Made by a program: the position numbers and the translations under genes
Source: an uncultured Actinomycetes bacterium
GTDB taxonomy: Bacteria > Actinomycetota > Actinomycetes > Nanopelagicales > Nanopelagicaceae
Direction of reading: 5' to 3'
DNA: 37,778 nt
Assembly (NCBI GenBank): GCA_903897475.1
Contig: CAIUBS010000031.1
Span: forward strand, 1-37,778
Notes under the pieces: generated by a model
The model's database searches: none
Seen by the model: only the letters and a program-made list of their open reading frames with translations
What the model was told of the DNA's origin: nothing
Shown: positions 22,248 through 33,549 of the stretch, piece by piece
Position numbering within the stretch: position 1 is the stretch's first letter
Layout of the letters: each line of letters opens with the position of its first letter

Positions 22248-22321
22248 GGTCGGATGGCCGAGAGGCGAGGCTCGGGACTGCAAATCCCGCTACACGGGTT
22301 CAAATCCCGTTCCGACCTCCA
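22248..22321 (+). tRNA. tRNA-Cys(GCA), CCA encoded
   Basis: GGTCGGA acceptor pairs with TCCGACC; anticodon arm CGGGA-CTGCAAA-TCCCG; T-arm ACGGGTTCAAATCCCGT; 3' T-CCA. Confidence 0.97.
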
Positions 22322-22325
22322 GTAC

Positions 22326-23342
22326 TTAAGCTTTTGGTGGACGCGAGAGTATTCCAGCACAATTTTCAATTGAAAATTCACCAGCGCAGTGTGGAATCAC
22401 TACCGCATCTCCAGTACTTACATTAAACTTTTCGCTGTTTGAAAAATTCATAACGCCACTACCTGCAAGAACTAAAAACACACCAAACCCAGGCTCAACT
22501 TTTTTGCTATCGCCAGTTAGATAATCTGCCCTAAAAAAGTTATCTGCTATTGATTTAAATATCTGATGGGATGCGCTTTCACTTTCTTCAAATCTACTAA
22601 CAATCTGTAATTGCTGTTCTTGGGTAAGTGGATCTAATCGAAGCGCATCTAATGCAGTATCAAAACCAAGATTTAAGTGCCCATCCTTATCCCCATCTAC
22701 TGCAAAGCCATCCCATTCCAACAGTATGGACAGATCAGTCGGTTCTTGTAACTCTAAAACAAAGATCCCAGCCTCAATTGCATGCGGCACACCAGCAGGT
22801 ACAAAGATCGCATCCCCTGCCTTAACATTTTTAAACTCTAAACTGTTTAGTAAGCCTGTTGAATCATGATCTTTTACTAGTTTTGCTACCTGATTTTTTT
22901 GCATTCTCTCTTTAAAGCCCACGCCAACTCGAGCACCTATTGGTGCATCTAAGACAATCCAAGCTTCAGTTTTTCCATGATTTAGTTGTAATTTGTCCTT
23001 GGCAAATTTTTGATCAGGATGGTAATGAACTGGTAAACGTTGATCAGGATCTAAAAGTTTGATTAAAACCTCAGTAGAGGTACCAAACTTTTCAAAATGC
23101 TTCTCTCCTAGCCATGTGGTTGGATCAGAATTAATTTCATCCCTTAGTAGATTTCCAGAAGCTAATTTAGAAAGTCCGTTAACCTCTTCGCCAAAGCGGG
23201 TGGTGGTAGATCCGATCCACTCCTCTGGTCGCATCGGACCACCGGGTCCATTACGAAGTTTGCCAATTCGATACCCACCTTTATAGAAATGATCAAATTG
23301 ATTTGAAGGTAATTTGGCAGGCTTGGCAGATGAATTACTCAC
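22326..23342 (-). CDS. manA: Mannose-6-phosphate isomerase class I / cupin-type sugar isomerase; GTG start
   Basis: LDPDQRLPVHYHPDQKFAKDKLQLNHGKTEAWIVLDAP, GDAIFVPAGVPHAIEAGIFVLELQEPTDLSILLEW. Confidence 0.85.
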   Translation of the reverse strand: MSNSSAKPAKLPSNQFDHFYKGGYRIGKLRNGPGGPMRPEEWIGSTTTRFGEEVNGLSKLASGNLLRDEINSDPTTWLGEKHFEKFGTSTEVLIKLLDPDQRLPVHYHPDQKFAKDKLQLNHGKTEAWIVLDAPIGARVGVGFKERMQKNQVAKLVKDHDSTGLLNSLEFKNVKAGDAIFVPAGVPHAIEAGIFVLELQEPTDLSILLEWDGFAVDGDKDGHLNLGFDTALDALRLDPLTQEQQLQIVSRFEESESASHQIFKSIADNFFRADYLTGDSKKVEPGFGVFLVLAGSGVMNFSNSEKFNVSTGDAVVIPHCAGEFSIENCAGILSRPPKA

Positions 23343-23348
23343 TCTTAT

Positions 23349-23354
23349 AGTTTA
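23349..23354 (-). promoter_or_regulatory. Candidate leaderless -10 for manA
   Basis: TAAACT-ATAAGA-GTG. Confidence 0.5.
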
Positions 23355-23359
23355 AGGGT

Positions 23360-23365
23360 TAAAGT
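23360..23365 (+). promoter_or_regulatory. Candidate leaderless -10 for the type II PMI cupin gene
   Basis: TAAAGT-TACTTC-ATG. Confidence 0.5.
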
Positions 23366-23371
23366 TACTTC

Positions 23372-23713
23372 ATGCTAGAAAAGTCTGATCGTCCGTGGGG
23401 TCGCTATGAGGTACTGCAAGAAGGTGCCACATATAAAGTGAAATCTATACATGTGCTACCTGGAAAAAGACTTTCATATCAACGTCATCAACAGCGCAGT
23501 GAACACTGGTATGTGACTGATGGCGCTGGCGAAGTAACACTTGATGGCAAAGTTATTAAAGTTTCACGCGGATCAATAATCACAGTTCCCCAAGGATGCG
23601 CTCATCGAATGAGTAATACTGGTGAAAGTGAATTAATTTTCATTGAGGTACAAACCGGCAGTTATTTTGGCGAAGATGACATTGAGCGAATTGAGGATGA
23701 TTTCGGTCGCTAG
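23372..23713 (+). CDS. Stand-alone type II phosphomannose isomerase cupin domain protein
   Basis: DRPWGRYEVLQEGATYKVKSIHVLPGKRLSYQRHQQRSEHWYVTDGAGEVTLDGK...VPQGCAHRMSN, as in the C-terminal domain of bifunctional GMP/PMI. Confidence 0.9.
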   Translation: MLEKSDRPWGRYEVLQEGATYKVKSIHVLPGKRLSYQRHQQRSEHWYVTDGAGEVTLDGKVIKVSRGSIITVPQGCAHRMSNTGESELIFIEVQTGSYFGEDDIERIEDDFGR

Positions 23714-23727
23714 TAGACTTTAACCAC

Positions 23728-23802
23728 GGACGATTAGCGCAGCGGTAGCGTACTTCCTTGACATGGAAGGGGTCACTGGTTCGATCCCAGTATCGTCCAC
23801 CA
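23728..23802 (+). tRNA. tRNA-Val(GAC), CCA encoded
   Basis: GGACGAT acceptor pairs with ATCGTCC; anticodon arm CTTCC-TTGACAT-GGAAG; T-arm ACTGGTTCGATCCCAGT; A-CCA. Confidence 0.97.
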
Positions 23803-23812
23803 TAATTGAGTA

Positions 23813-24664
23813 ATGAGTAACTCTTTCGCCTATCCACCTCCAAATGACGGAAAGCCTTTTCGTCTAAGCATGGGTTTACGCGAGCTTGATATTAGTAACT
23901 GGATTGAGGGCGGTACAGATTTAAGTATTCAATTGCAAGAACGAAACCAAATACTTGCTGAAAATCGTAATCAAGTATTTCAAACTCGATCAGAGCATGA
24001 AGCTGCAGCAAATCATTTTGCGCAACAAATTGCCGAAAATCTCAAGAAATACCACCCTGAATATGAAGTTATGGGATCAAAGATCAAACATATTCCAACT
24101 AAAATCGAGGTTGATTTACTTAACGATCATCCATTTGTGCAACTTGCCAAGGTAATTGCAGAAGATCTTTGTCTTTTAAATTCAGATAATGGGCAATGGC
24201 GCCTAGTTTCAGCTGTGGTTATTTTTCCATCAAGGTGGAATCTGTTAGAAAAAATTGGCAAAAGTATTGATGATATTCATATCCCAGTTCCAGGTTATGA
24301 CCAAGCATTAAAGCCTTATATGAGTGAAACCTTTAACAAGGTAAAAGTAGGCAGACCTGTTTGGCGCAAGAACTGGTCACTTCATGAAACCTCACTTCTG
24401 CACGAGCCTTTTTATGTTGAAAATATCGCTCGTGTTGAAGATTATTGGTGGCGCACTGAGCGTCAAACTTTAACTGCATCTAGCGATAAGAAGTACCTTC
24501 TTTTCACAATCAGAAACAGAAGTGAGCCTCTAGGCTGGATCAAATCTGATCTGGAATCTGCCAAGCAATTTGCCCAAACTTTAGCCTCATTGAGTCCAGA
24601 GATGCTTAAGTACAAGCACTTAGTTGAAAAGCGAGAGGAGCTAATTAACTTCCTAAATAATTAG
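23813..24664 (+). CDS. DUF3445 / heme-dependent oxidative N-demethylase-like protein
   Basis: MGLRELDISNWIEG, VSAVVIFPSRWNLLEKIGKSIDDIHIPVPGYD, RVEDYWWRTERQTL. Confidence 0.78.
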   Translation: MSNSFAYPPPNDGKPFRLSMGLRELDISNWIEGGTDLSIQLQERNQILAENRNQVFQTRSEHEAAANHFAQQIAENLKKYHPEYEVMGSKIKHIPTKIEVDLLNDHPFVQLAKVIAEDLCLLNSDNGQWRLVSAVVIFPSRWNLLEKIGKSIDDIHIPVPGYDQALKPYMSETFNKVKVGRPVWRKNWSLHETSLLHEPFYVENIARVEDYWWRTERQTLTASSDKKYLLFTIRNRSEPLGWIKSDLESAKQFAQTLASLSPEMLKYKHLVEKREELINFLNN

Positions 24665-24702
24665 ATTCTTGCGGGGTGTAATAGGGATTTAATCTTTGGA
24701 GT

Positions 24703-24708
24703 TAGAAT
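24703..24708 (+). promoter_or_regulatory. Candidate leaderless -10 for the nitroreductase gene
   Basis: TAGAAT-TAAAGT-ATG. Confidence 0.5.
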
Positions 24709-24714
24709 TAAAGT

Positions 24715-25464
24715 ATGAGTACAAATCGACCCGATCCTGAATGGATATCGGAATTTTTAGCCTCCAGAAGAAGTACAAGAGATTTTCTTTCAACTCCAGT
24801 ACCTGATGAGATTTTAGATCAAATTCTCACCGATTCACTTACCGCACCTAGTTGGTCAAATACCCGACCATTTAAGGTTGCAATTGCAACTGGTGAGGTA
24901 AGAGATCGAATTAGTGGTGAATTTTTGTCTAGATGGCATGTGTTGTCCCGAATTATGCGCAAAGGAGTCAGAAATAAGTTGCGTTTAATCTACTCAAGAT
25001 ATGGCCTACCAACTAGCAATAGATCAATTGTTAAACCATATGTAGCAGAGCTTCGGCCTAGAGCCCAACGGGTAGGTAAAGAGTTATATGAGTTATTTGG
25101 TGTAAAACGTGGTGATAGAACTGCCCGAGATGCACAGTGGGGTAAGAATTATTCATTCTTTGGCGCACCTGTTGAATTGTTTATTTATATTCACAAAAGT
25201 TTGCATATCTATGCCGCATCTGATGCTGGTTTAATGATGCAAAACTTAATGTTATCTGCCCATGCACATGGATTGGGCACCTGTGCTCAAGGGGCAGTAA
25301 ATATTTGGGATGATGTAATTCGTAAAGAGTTTGATATTTCCAAGGATTACCGGCTGCTGTGTGGTTTAGCAATTGGTTACCCCAGTGACGCTCCAGTTAA
25401 CTCTTTTCAGGCAAACCGAATTGATGTAAGTGAAATGGTAGTTAAACCAAAGAAATCTAAATAG
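24715..25464 (+). CDS. Nitroreductase-family protein
   Basis: RRSTRDFLSTPVPDEILDQILTDSLTAPSWSNTRPF, SDAGLMMQNLMLSAHAHGLGTCAQGAV. Confidence 0.92.
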   Translation: MSTNRPDPEWISEFLASRRSTRDFLSTPVPDEILDQILTDSLTAPSWSNTRPFKVAIATGEVRDRISGEFLSRWHVLSRIMRKGVRNKLRLIYSRYGLPTSNRSIVKPYVAELRPRAQRVGKELYELFGVKRGDRTARDAQWGKNYSFFGAPVELFIYIHKSLHIYAASDAGLMMQNLMLSAHAHGLGTCAQGAVNIWDDVIRKEFDISKDYRLLCGLAIGYPSDAPVNSFQANRIDVSEMVVKPKKSK

Positions 25465-26019
25465 ATGCCTATAAAGGATCCTGCACGCAAATCTTATTTT
25501 CCTGCTATCGAAAAAAGGTATGGAAAACCAATGAAGCATTGGTTTGCGATAATGGAAAAAATAGAGGGTCAGAAATACCCTGAACAAATTGCCTACCTTC
25601 GTGGTAAGTATAAGTTCTCCCAGGTTCATGCCAATGCCCTGGTTATGTACTCACGCGGGTCAAAATCTGCCCATAAATTTAACTCAATTTCTGATTACTA
25701 CAAAAGTATTAATACTGTGCAGTCAAAAACCATCAAATCAATCTTTAAGATAATTTTGGAGAAGTATCCAGCCCTAGATTTAGTAATTGCGTGGAATCAC
25801 CCAATGCTTAAACTTAATGATCAATACATTTTCGGAATATCAACGGCTAGAAATCACATCCTTATCGCACCCTTTAATTCGACTGTCTTTAAAGAGTTTG
25901 CGCCTTTTTTCGAGGAGTTTAAGGTAAATAAGAAGACAATCGGTTTACCAAATGATTGGAAGGTAGATAAGAAACTTTTACTGAGATTAATTGCAACTGC
26001 AATTAAGTACTCTAAATAG
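25465..26019 (+). CDS. DUF4287 plus DUF1801/DUF5655-like two-domain protein
   Basis: GKPMKHWFAIMEKIEGQKYPEQIAYLRGKYKFSQVHANALVMYSRG resembles DUF4287; C-terminal AWNHPMLKLNDQYIFGISTARNHILIAPF resembles DUF1801-like fold; starts immediately after the nitroreductase stop. Confidence 0.75.
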   Translation: MPIKDPARKSYFPAIEKRYGKPMKHWFAIMEKIEGQKYPEQIAYLRGKYKFSQVHANALVMYSRGSKSAHKFNSISDYYKSINTVQSKTIKSIFKIILEKYPALDLVIAWNHPMLKLNDQYIFGISTARNHILIAPFNSTVFKEFAPFFEEFKVNKKTIGLPNDWKVDKKLLLRLIATAIKYSK

Positions 26020-26020
26020 A

Positions 26021-26725
26021 TCAGCTATTTTTTAATCCTTTACCATTTCTAGCATCCTTCAGGGAGTGCACTCCGTGAGGGATAAGTTCAGCTGCTGCAA
26101 CTGTAAGCATAATTCCAGCAACCACAGTCAATAACTTAGCCACAAAAACTTCAGATAGCGATGAGCTTTCATATAGAACTACGCATGCCCCTAATATCTC
26201 AGAGATTGTGGCTGCTGCTACCAAAAAAAATACTTTGCGAGCTGACATTCCTGCTGCAAGTGCGGTGACAGCAATTGCTAATCCTTCAGGAATGTTATGA
26301 AGTGAAATGGCAAGTGCAGAGATTAGACCGGACTGAAAGTCTACGATCGTAGTTGAGATTGCAACTGAACCTTCTGGAAAATTGTGCAAGGTAAGTGCTG
26401 CTGCAACTAAAATTGCAGACTTCTCTAACTTGCTGCCAGAGCTTTCAAGTTTGCCTGCTGCGAATCGAAGAATTAAAACTACCGCTATGCCAATTGTTAG
26501 CCACAAAACAATAGAACCAATATTTAAACCAGCTTTATCAGCAGTCGGTATTAACTCAAATATACTGACCAAGATCATTGCTGATGCTGCAAATAGCAGA
26601 GCAATAGCAACTAGATAATCTGAAAGCACTCTTTTGATCGCAACAATCAACCAACCAATCATGGTGGCCAAGGCAGCAACAATTGAGAGCAAAAAACCTA
26701 CCTGATTATTATCTAAATTAATCAC
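26021..26725 (-). CDS. ZIP-family divalent metal transporter; GTG start
   Basis: LHNFPEGSVAIS and LHNIPEGLAIAV motifs in a multi-TM protein. Confidence 0.92.
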   Translation of the reverse strand: MINLDNNQVGFLLSIVAALATMIGWLIVAIKRVLSDYLVAIALLFAASAMILVSIFELIPTADKAGLNIGSIVLWLTIGIAVVLILRFAAGKLESSGSKLEKSAILVAAALTLHNFPEGSVAISTTIVDFQSGLISALAISLHNIPEGLAIAVTALAAGMSARKVFFLVAAATISEILGACVVLYESSSLSEVFVAKLLTVVAGIMLTVAAAELIPHGVHSLKDARNGKGLKNS

Positions 26726-26744
26726 AGCAGATAGCCATTTGAAC

Positions 26745-26770
26745 TTTACTCACCATAGTTGGTGAATAAA
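26745..26770. promoter_or_regulatory. 26-bp near-perfect palindrome, putative operator of the ZIP transporter gene
   Basis: TTTACTCACCA-TAGT-TGGTGAATAAA: 11 bp arms with one mismatch; overlaps a TATGGT -10-like hexamer on the minus strand. Confidence 0.55.
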
Positions 26771-26790
26771 CTCCGATCAAAACTGAGAGG

Positions 26791-29923
<3,133 letters not shown>

Positions 29924-29939
<16 letters not shown>

Positions 29940-30322
29940 ATTAGATCCATTCTCTCTTTGACCGCACTAACATCATGTGGGGTACCGATTAACTCGAACT
30001 GGTAAAGCAGGGGAACATTACACTTCTTAGCTATTAACTCACCGGCGTAGCAGTACTTGTCGCCAAAATTTGTATTTCCAGCGGCAATTACACCTTTGAT
30101 TAAATCTCTATTCTTCTTTACATTTAAAAACTTAATTACTTGCTTTGGAACTCCTGATTCATCCTTGCCATTGCCATAGGTGGGGGTCACCAACACATAA
30201 GGCTCGGCCACCTCGATCTGATCACTTGCTTGTAGCGGAATTCGCACCGCCGGCAGATCTAACTTCTCAACAAACCTCTTGGTGTTTTCAGAGACGTTGG
30301 AAAAGTAGACGATGTTAGGCAT
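29924..30322 (-). CDS. nrdI: Ribonucleotide reductase flavodoxin-like activator NrdI
   Basis: [46 protein letters not shown]. Confidence 0.95.
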
Positions 30323-30340
30323 GGTGACAAAAAGATTACT

Positions 30341-30568
30341 TTACGCAACCGACAGCTTGGAGATCATATCTGGCCTAAAACCTGACCAGTGAGCATCCCC
30401 TGCAATTACCACCGGGGCTTGTTGGTAACCTAAAGATTTGATCAGCTCATAAGCATCCTCATCAGTACTCAGATCCACAATCGAGTAATCGATCTTGCTC
30501 TGATCTAGATACTTCTTCGTCGTATCGCACTGGATACAAGAAGGTAACGTGTAGACAGTTACTTGCAT
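30341..30568 (-). CDS. nrdH: Glutaredoxin-like NrdH-redoxin
   Basis: VTVYTLPSCIQCDTTKKYLDQSKIDYSIVDLS, YQQAPVVIAGDAHWSGFRPDMI. Confidence 0.95.
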   Translation of the reverse strand: MQVTVYTLPSCIQCDTTKKYLDQSKIDYSIVDLSTDEDAYELIKSLGYQQAPVVIAGDAHWSGFRPDMISKLSVA

Positions 30569-30970
30569 GAGCTCTCCTTAAAATTAGGGTCGCAAAATGA
30601 GCAACAAACATTGAAAGGTTAGGAATTGCCTTTGCAGTATTTACTCGTCTTGCAGACTTTCACTTCTTAATATTCCAAATTAAGAACTCCGGTTTACTCG
30701 CGGGAAGATGCGGTAGTGGGATAACGCCGGAAGAATCTGGATTTTGTCCTATTAAGTTGTGAAAGACAACTATAAACCCGCACTATAGGTTTGTGTGGGA
30801 GCGACACGAACTCTATCCACACACCGGGGTGATTTTCTGAGCGCAAAAAGCAGCGGTTTTAAATACTTTTCCCCACCCCAGCCATCTGCTCTTGTCCAGC
30901 TCTTAGCAGACACCCCCTCTAGCCAGCCCAATGCCCACCGGTAGATAAAAGCAAACAACGCAAGATCCAA
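30569..30970 (-). ncRNA. Putative structured leader RNA or small RNA upstream of nrdHIEF
   Basis: 402 bp gap without a convincing ORF; at least five inverted repeats: 30885-30910 (TCTGCT/AGCAGA), 30826-30879 (GGGGTG/CACCCC), 30792-30823 (TGTGTGG/CCACACA), 30755-30771 (AGTTGT/ACAACT), 30664-30686 (TTCTTAAT/ATTAAGAA). Confidence 0.4.
30813..30821 (+). promoter_or_regulatory. DnaA-box-like nonamer CTATCCACA
   Basis: 8/9 match to TTATCCACA upstream of nrdHIEF. Confidence 0.3.
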
Positions 30971-31552
30971 CTAGCCAATATCTTTTAATAAATTATTCAT
31001 AAGCTCAATCTCTTTGTTCTGCGAAGATTTAATCTTGGCACCAAACTCTTTTATCTTGGCATCCCTTGAGCCTTCTATCATCGCCACCATATCAACTGCA
31101 CCTTGGTGATGAGCAATCATTCCCTTTAAAAACAACATATCGAATTGATTACCACGGGCGGCTTTAAGTTGTTCAATTTCACTATCAGAGAGCATTCCAG
31201 CCATTGAGTGCATTGAGTGACCTGGATCCTCACCCTGTCCTGCTGCTTTTAGCCAAATCTTCATCTGTTCAATCTCTGGCGCCTGTGCGTCTTTAATTTG
31301 TTTGGCTAAATCCAAAACTTGCTGATTTTTTGAGTTTGCATTTGCCAGATCTGATAACAAAATTGCTTGTTGGTGGTGAGGAATCATCATTTGTAAAAAC
31401 ATTGCATCATCACCATTCATATTAGATGAGAGCGAGCTGTGATCCATACCCATTCTAGAATCATTACCTGCATTATTTTCCACTAGGGCGTTTATGCCCA
31501 AACTTGCACCAACAAAGGCTAATATCGAAAGCAATAAAAATTTACGATTCAT
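30971..31552 (-). CDS. DUF305 domain-containing secreted/anchored protein
   Basis: N-terminal signal/TM; FLQMMIPHHQQAILLSDLA and FLKGMIAHHQGAVDMVAM duplicated motifs. Confidence 0.93.
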   Translation of the reverse strand: MNRKFLLLSILAFVGASLGINALVENNAGNDSRMGMDHSSLSSNMNGDDAMFLQMMIPHHQQAILLSDLANANSKNQQVLDLAKQIKDAQAPEIEQMKIWLKAAGQGEDPGHSMHSMAGMLSDSEIEQLKAARGNQFDMLFLKGMIAHHQGAVDMVAMIEGSRDAKIKEFGAKIKSSQNKEIELMNNLLKDIG

Positions 31553-31659
31553 GGCTTACTCCCTTTAAAACTATGATGCAAATATATGCAATTTACCTGA
31601 GAATTAATATAGAATGATCTTGAAACAATTGTGATTTTAAATTCATCAAGTAGGCAATC

Positions 31660-32181
31660 TCAGGATAGGTTTTTACTTAATACCTCAATCTTTCGACCAG
31701 GCTTAATTAGCTCCTCAACAAATCTATATCCTCGATTCTCATAAAACGCTCGCTTGCCCTCTGTCCAAAGGTAAACCAGATTGATTCCATAGGAGAGAGC
31801 TTTTTGCTCAATTAATTCCAAAACTTGGCTACCTATACCAGTGCCCCTTAGATCCTCTCTGACCACAAATGCCACAATCCAAGGGCGATACTTTCTTAGC
31901 TCCTCAAAATCATCAAAATCACATAAGCCAATTGAGGCAACTACCTCTTCTACTCCGGCCACATTTCTAATGGCTAGAAACAGCAGCTCTTGGTTATCGC
32001 CAGAGTGATCCCAATTTAAGTAATTTGAATTCTTAGTATTTTCATAAAAATTGTGCCAATCCTGAGCAGAAAACTCCTCTTTGCCGCTTCCCCATAATTT
32101 AAGGCTCCAAGCCAGTGGTTTATCGGCATGCTGGGGCGCCTGACTTATGGGTACTAATTGAATTAGATTATCCATAGCCAT
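31660..32181 (-). CDS. GNAT-family N-acetyltransferase
   Basis: PWIVAFVVREDLRGTGIGSQVLELIEQKALSYGINLVYLWTEGKRAFYENRGYRFVEE. Confidence 0.9.
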   Translation of the reverse strand: MAMDNLIQLVPISQAPQHADKPLAWSLKLWGSGKEEFSAQDWHNFYENTKNSNYLNWDHSGDNQELLFLAIRNVAGVEEVVASIGLCDFDDFEELRKYRPWIVAFVVREDLRGTGIGSQVLELIEQKALSYGINLVYLWTEGKRAFYENRGYRFVEELIKPGRKIEVLSKNLS

Positions 32182-32193
32182 TTTGAACTTAAA

Positions 32194-33543
32194 TTAATTG
32201 ACTAAATCAGCACACATTTTTTCAAATGCTTGAGTGTGAGCATCTACATCGCTTATGGTGGTATCAGGACTAATAAGTGCCATATTATGAAATGGCGTAA
32301 TTAGAAAACCATCATTGAGCATTCGCAAATGTATATATTGTTCCAATTCAAAATCGCCAGCATCAGCAGCTTGCCTACCATTAATTGGCGCGCTAGATGC
32401 AAACATGTACTCAGCTCTTGCACCTAACCGATTTACCGTCCAATTGAGCTTATATTTTTTAATGCTCTGCTCAACTCCATCAGCCCAACGATTTCCTAGC
32501 TTTATCATCCGCTCAAAATTTTCTGCCGTTAAAACTTTGCTTAAGGTTGCTCGCATAGCAGCTAGTGATAATGCATTTGCTGCCAGGGTTCCTCCCACAC
32601 CTCCGGTATCAATTACCTCAAGCTCTACCAAATTTTTAATTGAATCTGCCACATGCTTTTGCATGCCAAATGCTCCAGTTGGAAAACCCCCACCAATAGC
32701 TTTACCAATAGTAAGAAAATCTGGGCACAGACCTAACTCTGCTGTCATTCCACCTGGGCCAACTGAAATGGTGTGAGTCTCATCAATAATAAGCAGGGCC
32801 TCATATTTTTTGGCAAGTTTTTCGACCTCTTTTAGATAGCCATCTGCTGGTAAGACAATGCCAACATTAGTCATTGCTGGCTCCATCAAGATTGCAGCTA
32901 CATCATTATTGGCTAGTGCTTTCTTCATGGCTACTAAATCATTAAATGCCACAACTCTGGTGGTTAGATCCAGATCTACTGGCGCTCCAATATTTCCCTC
33001 TCTGGCAACTGTTTTACCTTTCTTATCTAAGGTAGCAAAGCTTTCATCAACGCTGCCGTGGTAGCAGCGATCAATAACTATCACCTTTGATTTGCCGGTA
33101 ATTAATCTTGAGTATCTAATTGCATGACGGTTGGCATCTGTAGCAGATACGGTAAATTGCCAAAAAGGTAGATTGAATCTGCTGGATAGATCTGCCGAGA
33201 CATCAGATGCATCTTTAGTGGGCAACATTGCTGACATGCCTTTGCCAACTTGCTCTCTAATTGCTGTCACTACCGCATCTGGTGAATGGCCAGTCATTGA
33301 GCCAGTATCACCTAAACAAAAATCTACATAGGTGTTGCCATCCACATCAACAAAGGTGGCACCCTTAGCCTCTTCAACAAATACTGGGTGAGCACCTGGC
33401 CACTTAGCCATCCAGGACATGGGAACACCATCTGGCATATTTACTTTTGATTTTTCAAATAGCTGACCACTTTTTGGATGCAGGTCGATGAATCTTTTCT
33501 CTTCGCTGGCGCGCAGTTCGGCTAGCTTTGCCCGATCAATCAT
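32194..33543 (-). CDS. Class III PLP-dependent aminotransferase (GSA-aminomutase-like, substrate unknown)
   Basis: FVDVDGNTYVDFCLGDTGSMTGHSP, CYHGSVDESF, LLIIDETHT, TIGKAIGGGFPTGAFG (PLP lysine). Confidence 0.9.
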   Translation of the reverse strand: MIDRAKLAELRASEEKRFIDLHPKSGQLFEKSKVNMPDGVPMSWMAKWPGAHPVFVEEAKGATFVDVDGNTYVDFCLGDTGSMTGHSPDAVVTAIREQVGKGMSAMLPTKDASDVSADLSSRFNLPFWQFTVSATDANRHAIRYSRLITGKSKVIVIDRCYHGSVDESFATLDKKGKTVAREGNIGAPVDLDLTTRVVAFNDLVAMKKALANNDVAAILMEPAMTNVGIVLPADGYLKEVEKLAKKYEALLIIDETHTISVGPGGMTAELGLCPDFLTIGKAIGGGFPTGAFGMQKHVADSIKNLVELEVIDTGGVGGTLAANALSLAAMRATLSKVLTAENFERMIKLGNRWADGVEQSIKKYKLNWTVNRLGARAEYMFASSAPINGRQAADAGDFELEQYIHLRMLNDGFLITPFHNMALISPDTTISDVDAHTQAFEKMCADLVN

Positions 33544-33549
33544 GGCTAA

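Noticed and set aside
30770-30970. 66 aa minus-strand ORF in the nrd upstream region
   Set aside because: No domain similarity recognised, overlaps several inverted repeats, no clear ribosome-binding site; better treated as non-coding.
30569-30970. Cobalamin riboswitch, RNase P, tmRNA or SRP RNA
   Set aside because: Searched by eye for their hallmark conserved segments (e.g. GCCACTG, GAGGAAAGTCC, GGTTCGACTCC, GGAAGGGAGCA) on both strands without a match.
31575-31595. TGCAAATATATGCA repeat upstream of DUF305 gene
   Set aside because: Short AT-rich imperfect palindrome, likely by chance at this composition.
32315-32776. 153 aa plus-strand ORF
   Set aside because: Antisense to the class III aminotransferase; composition typical of a shadow ORF.
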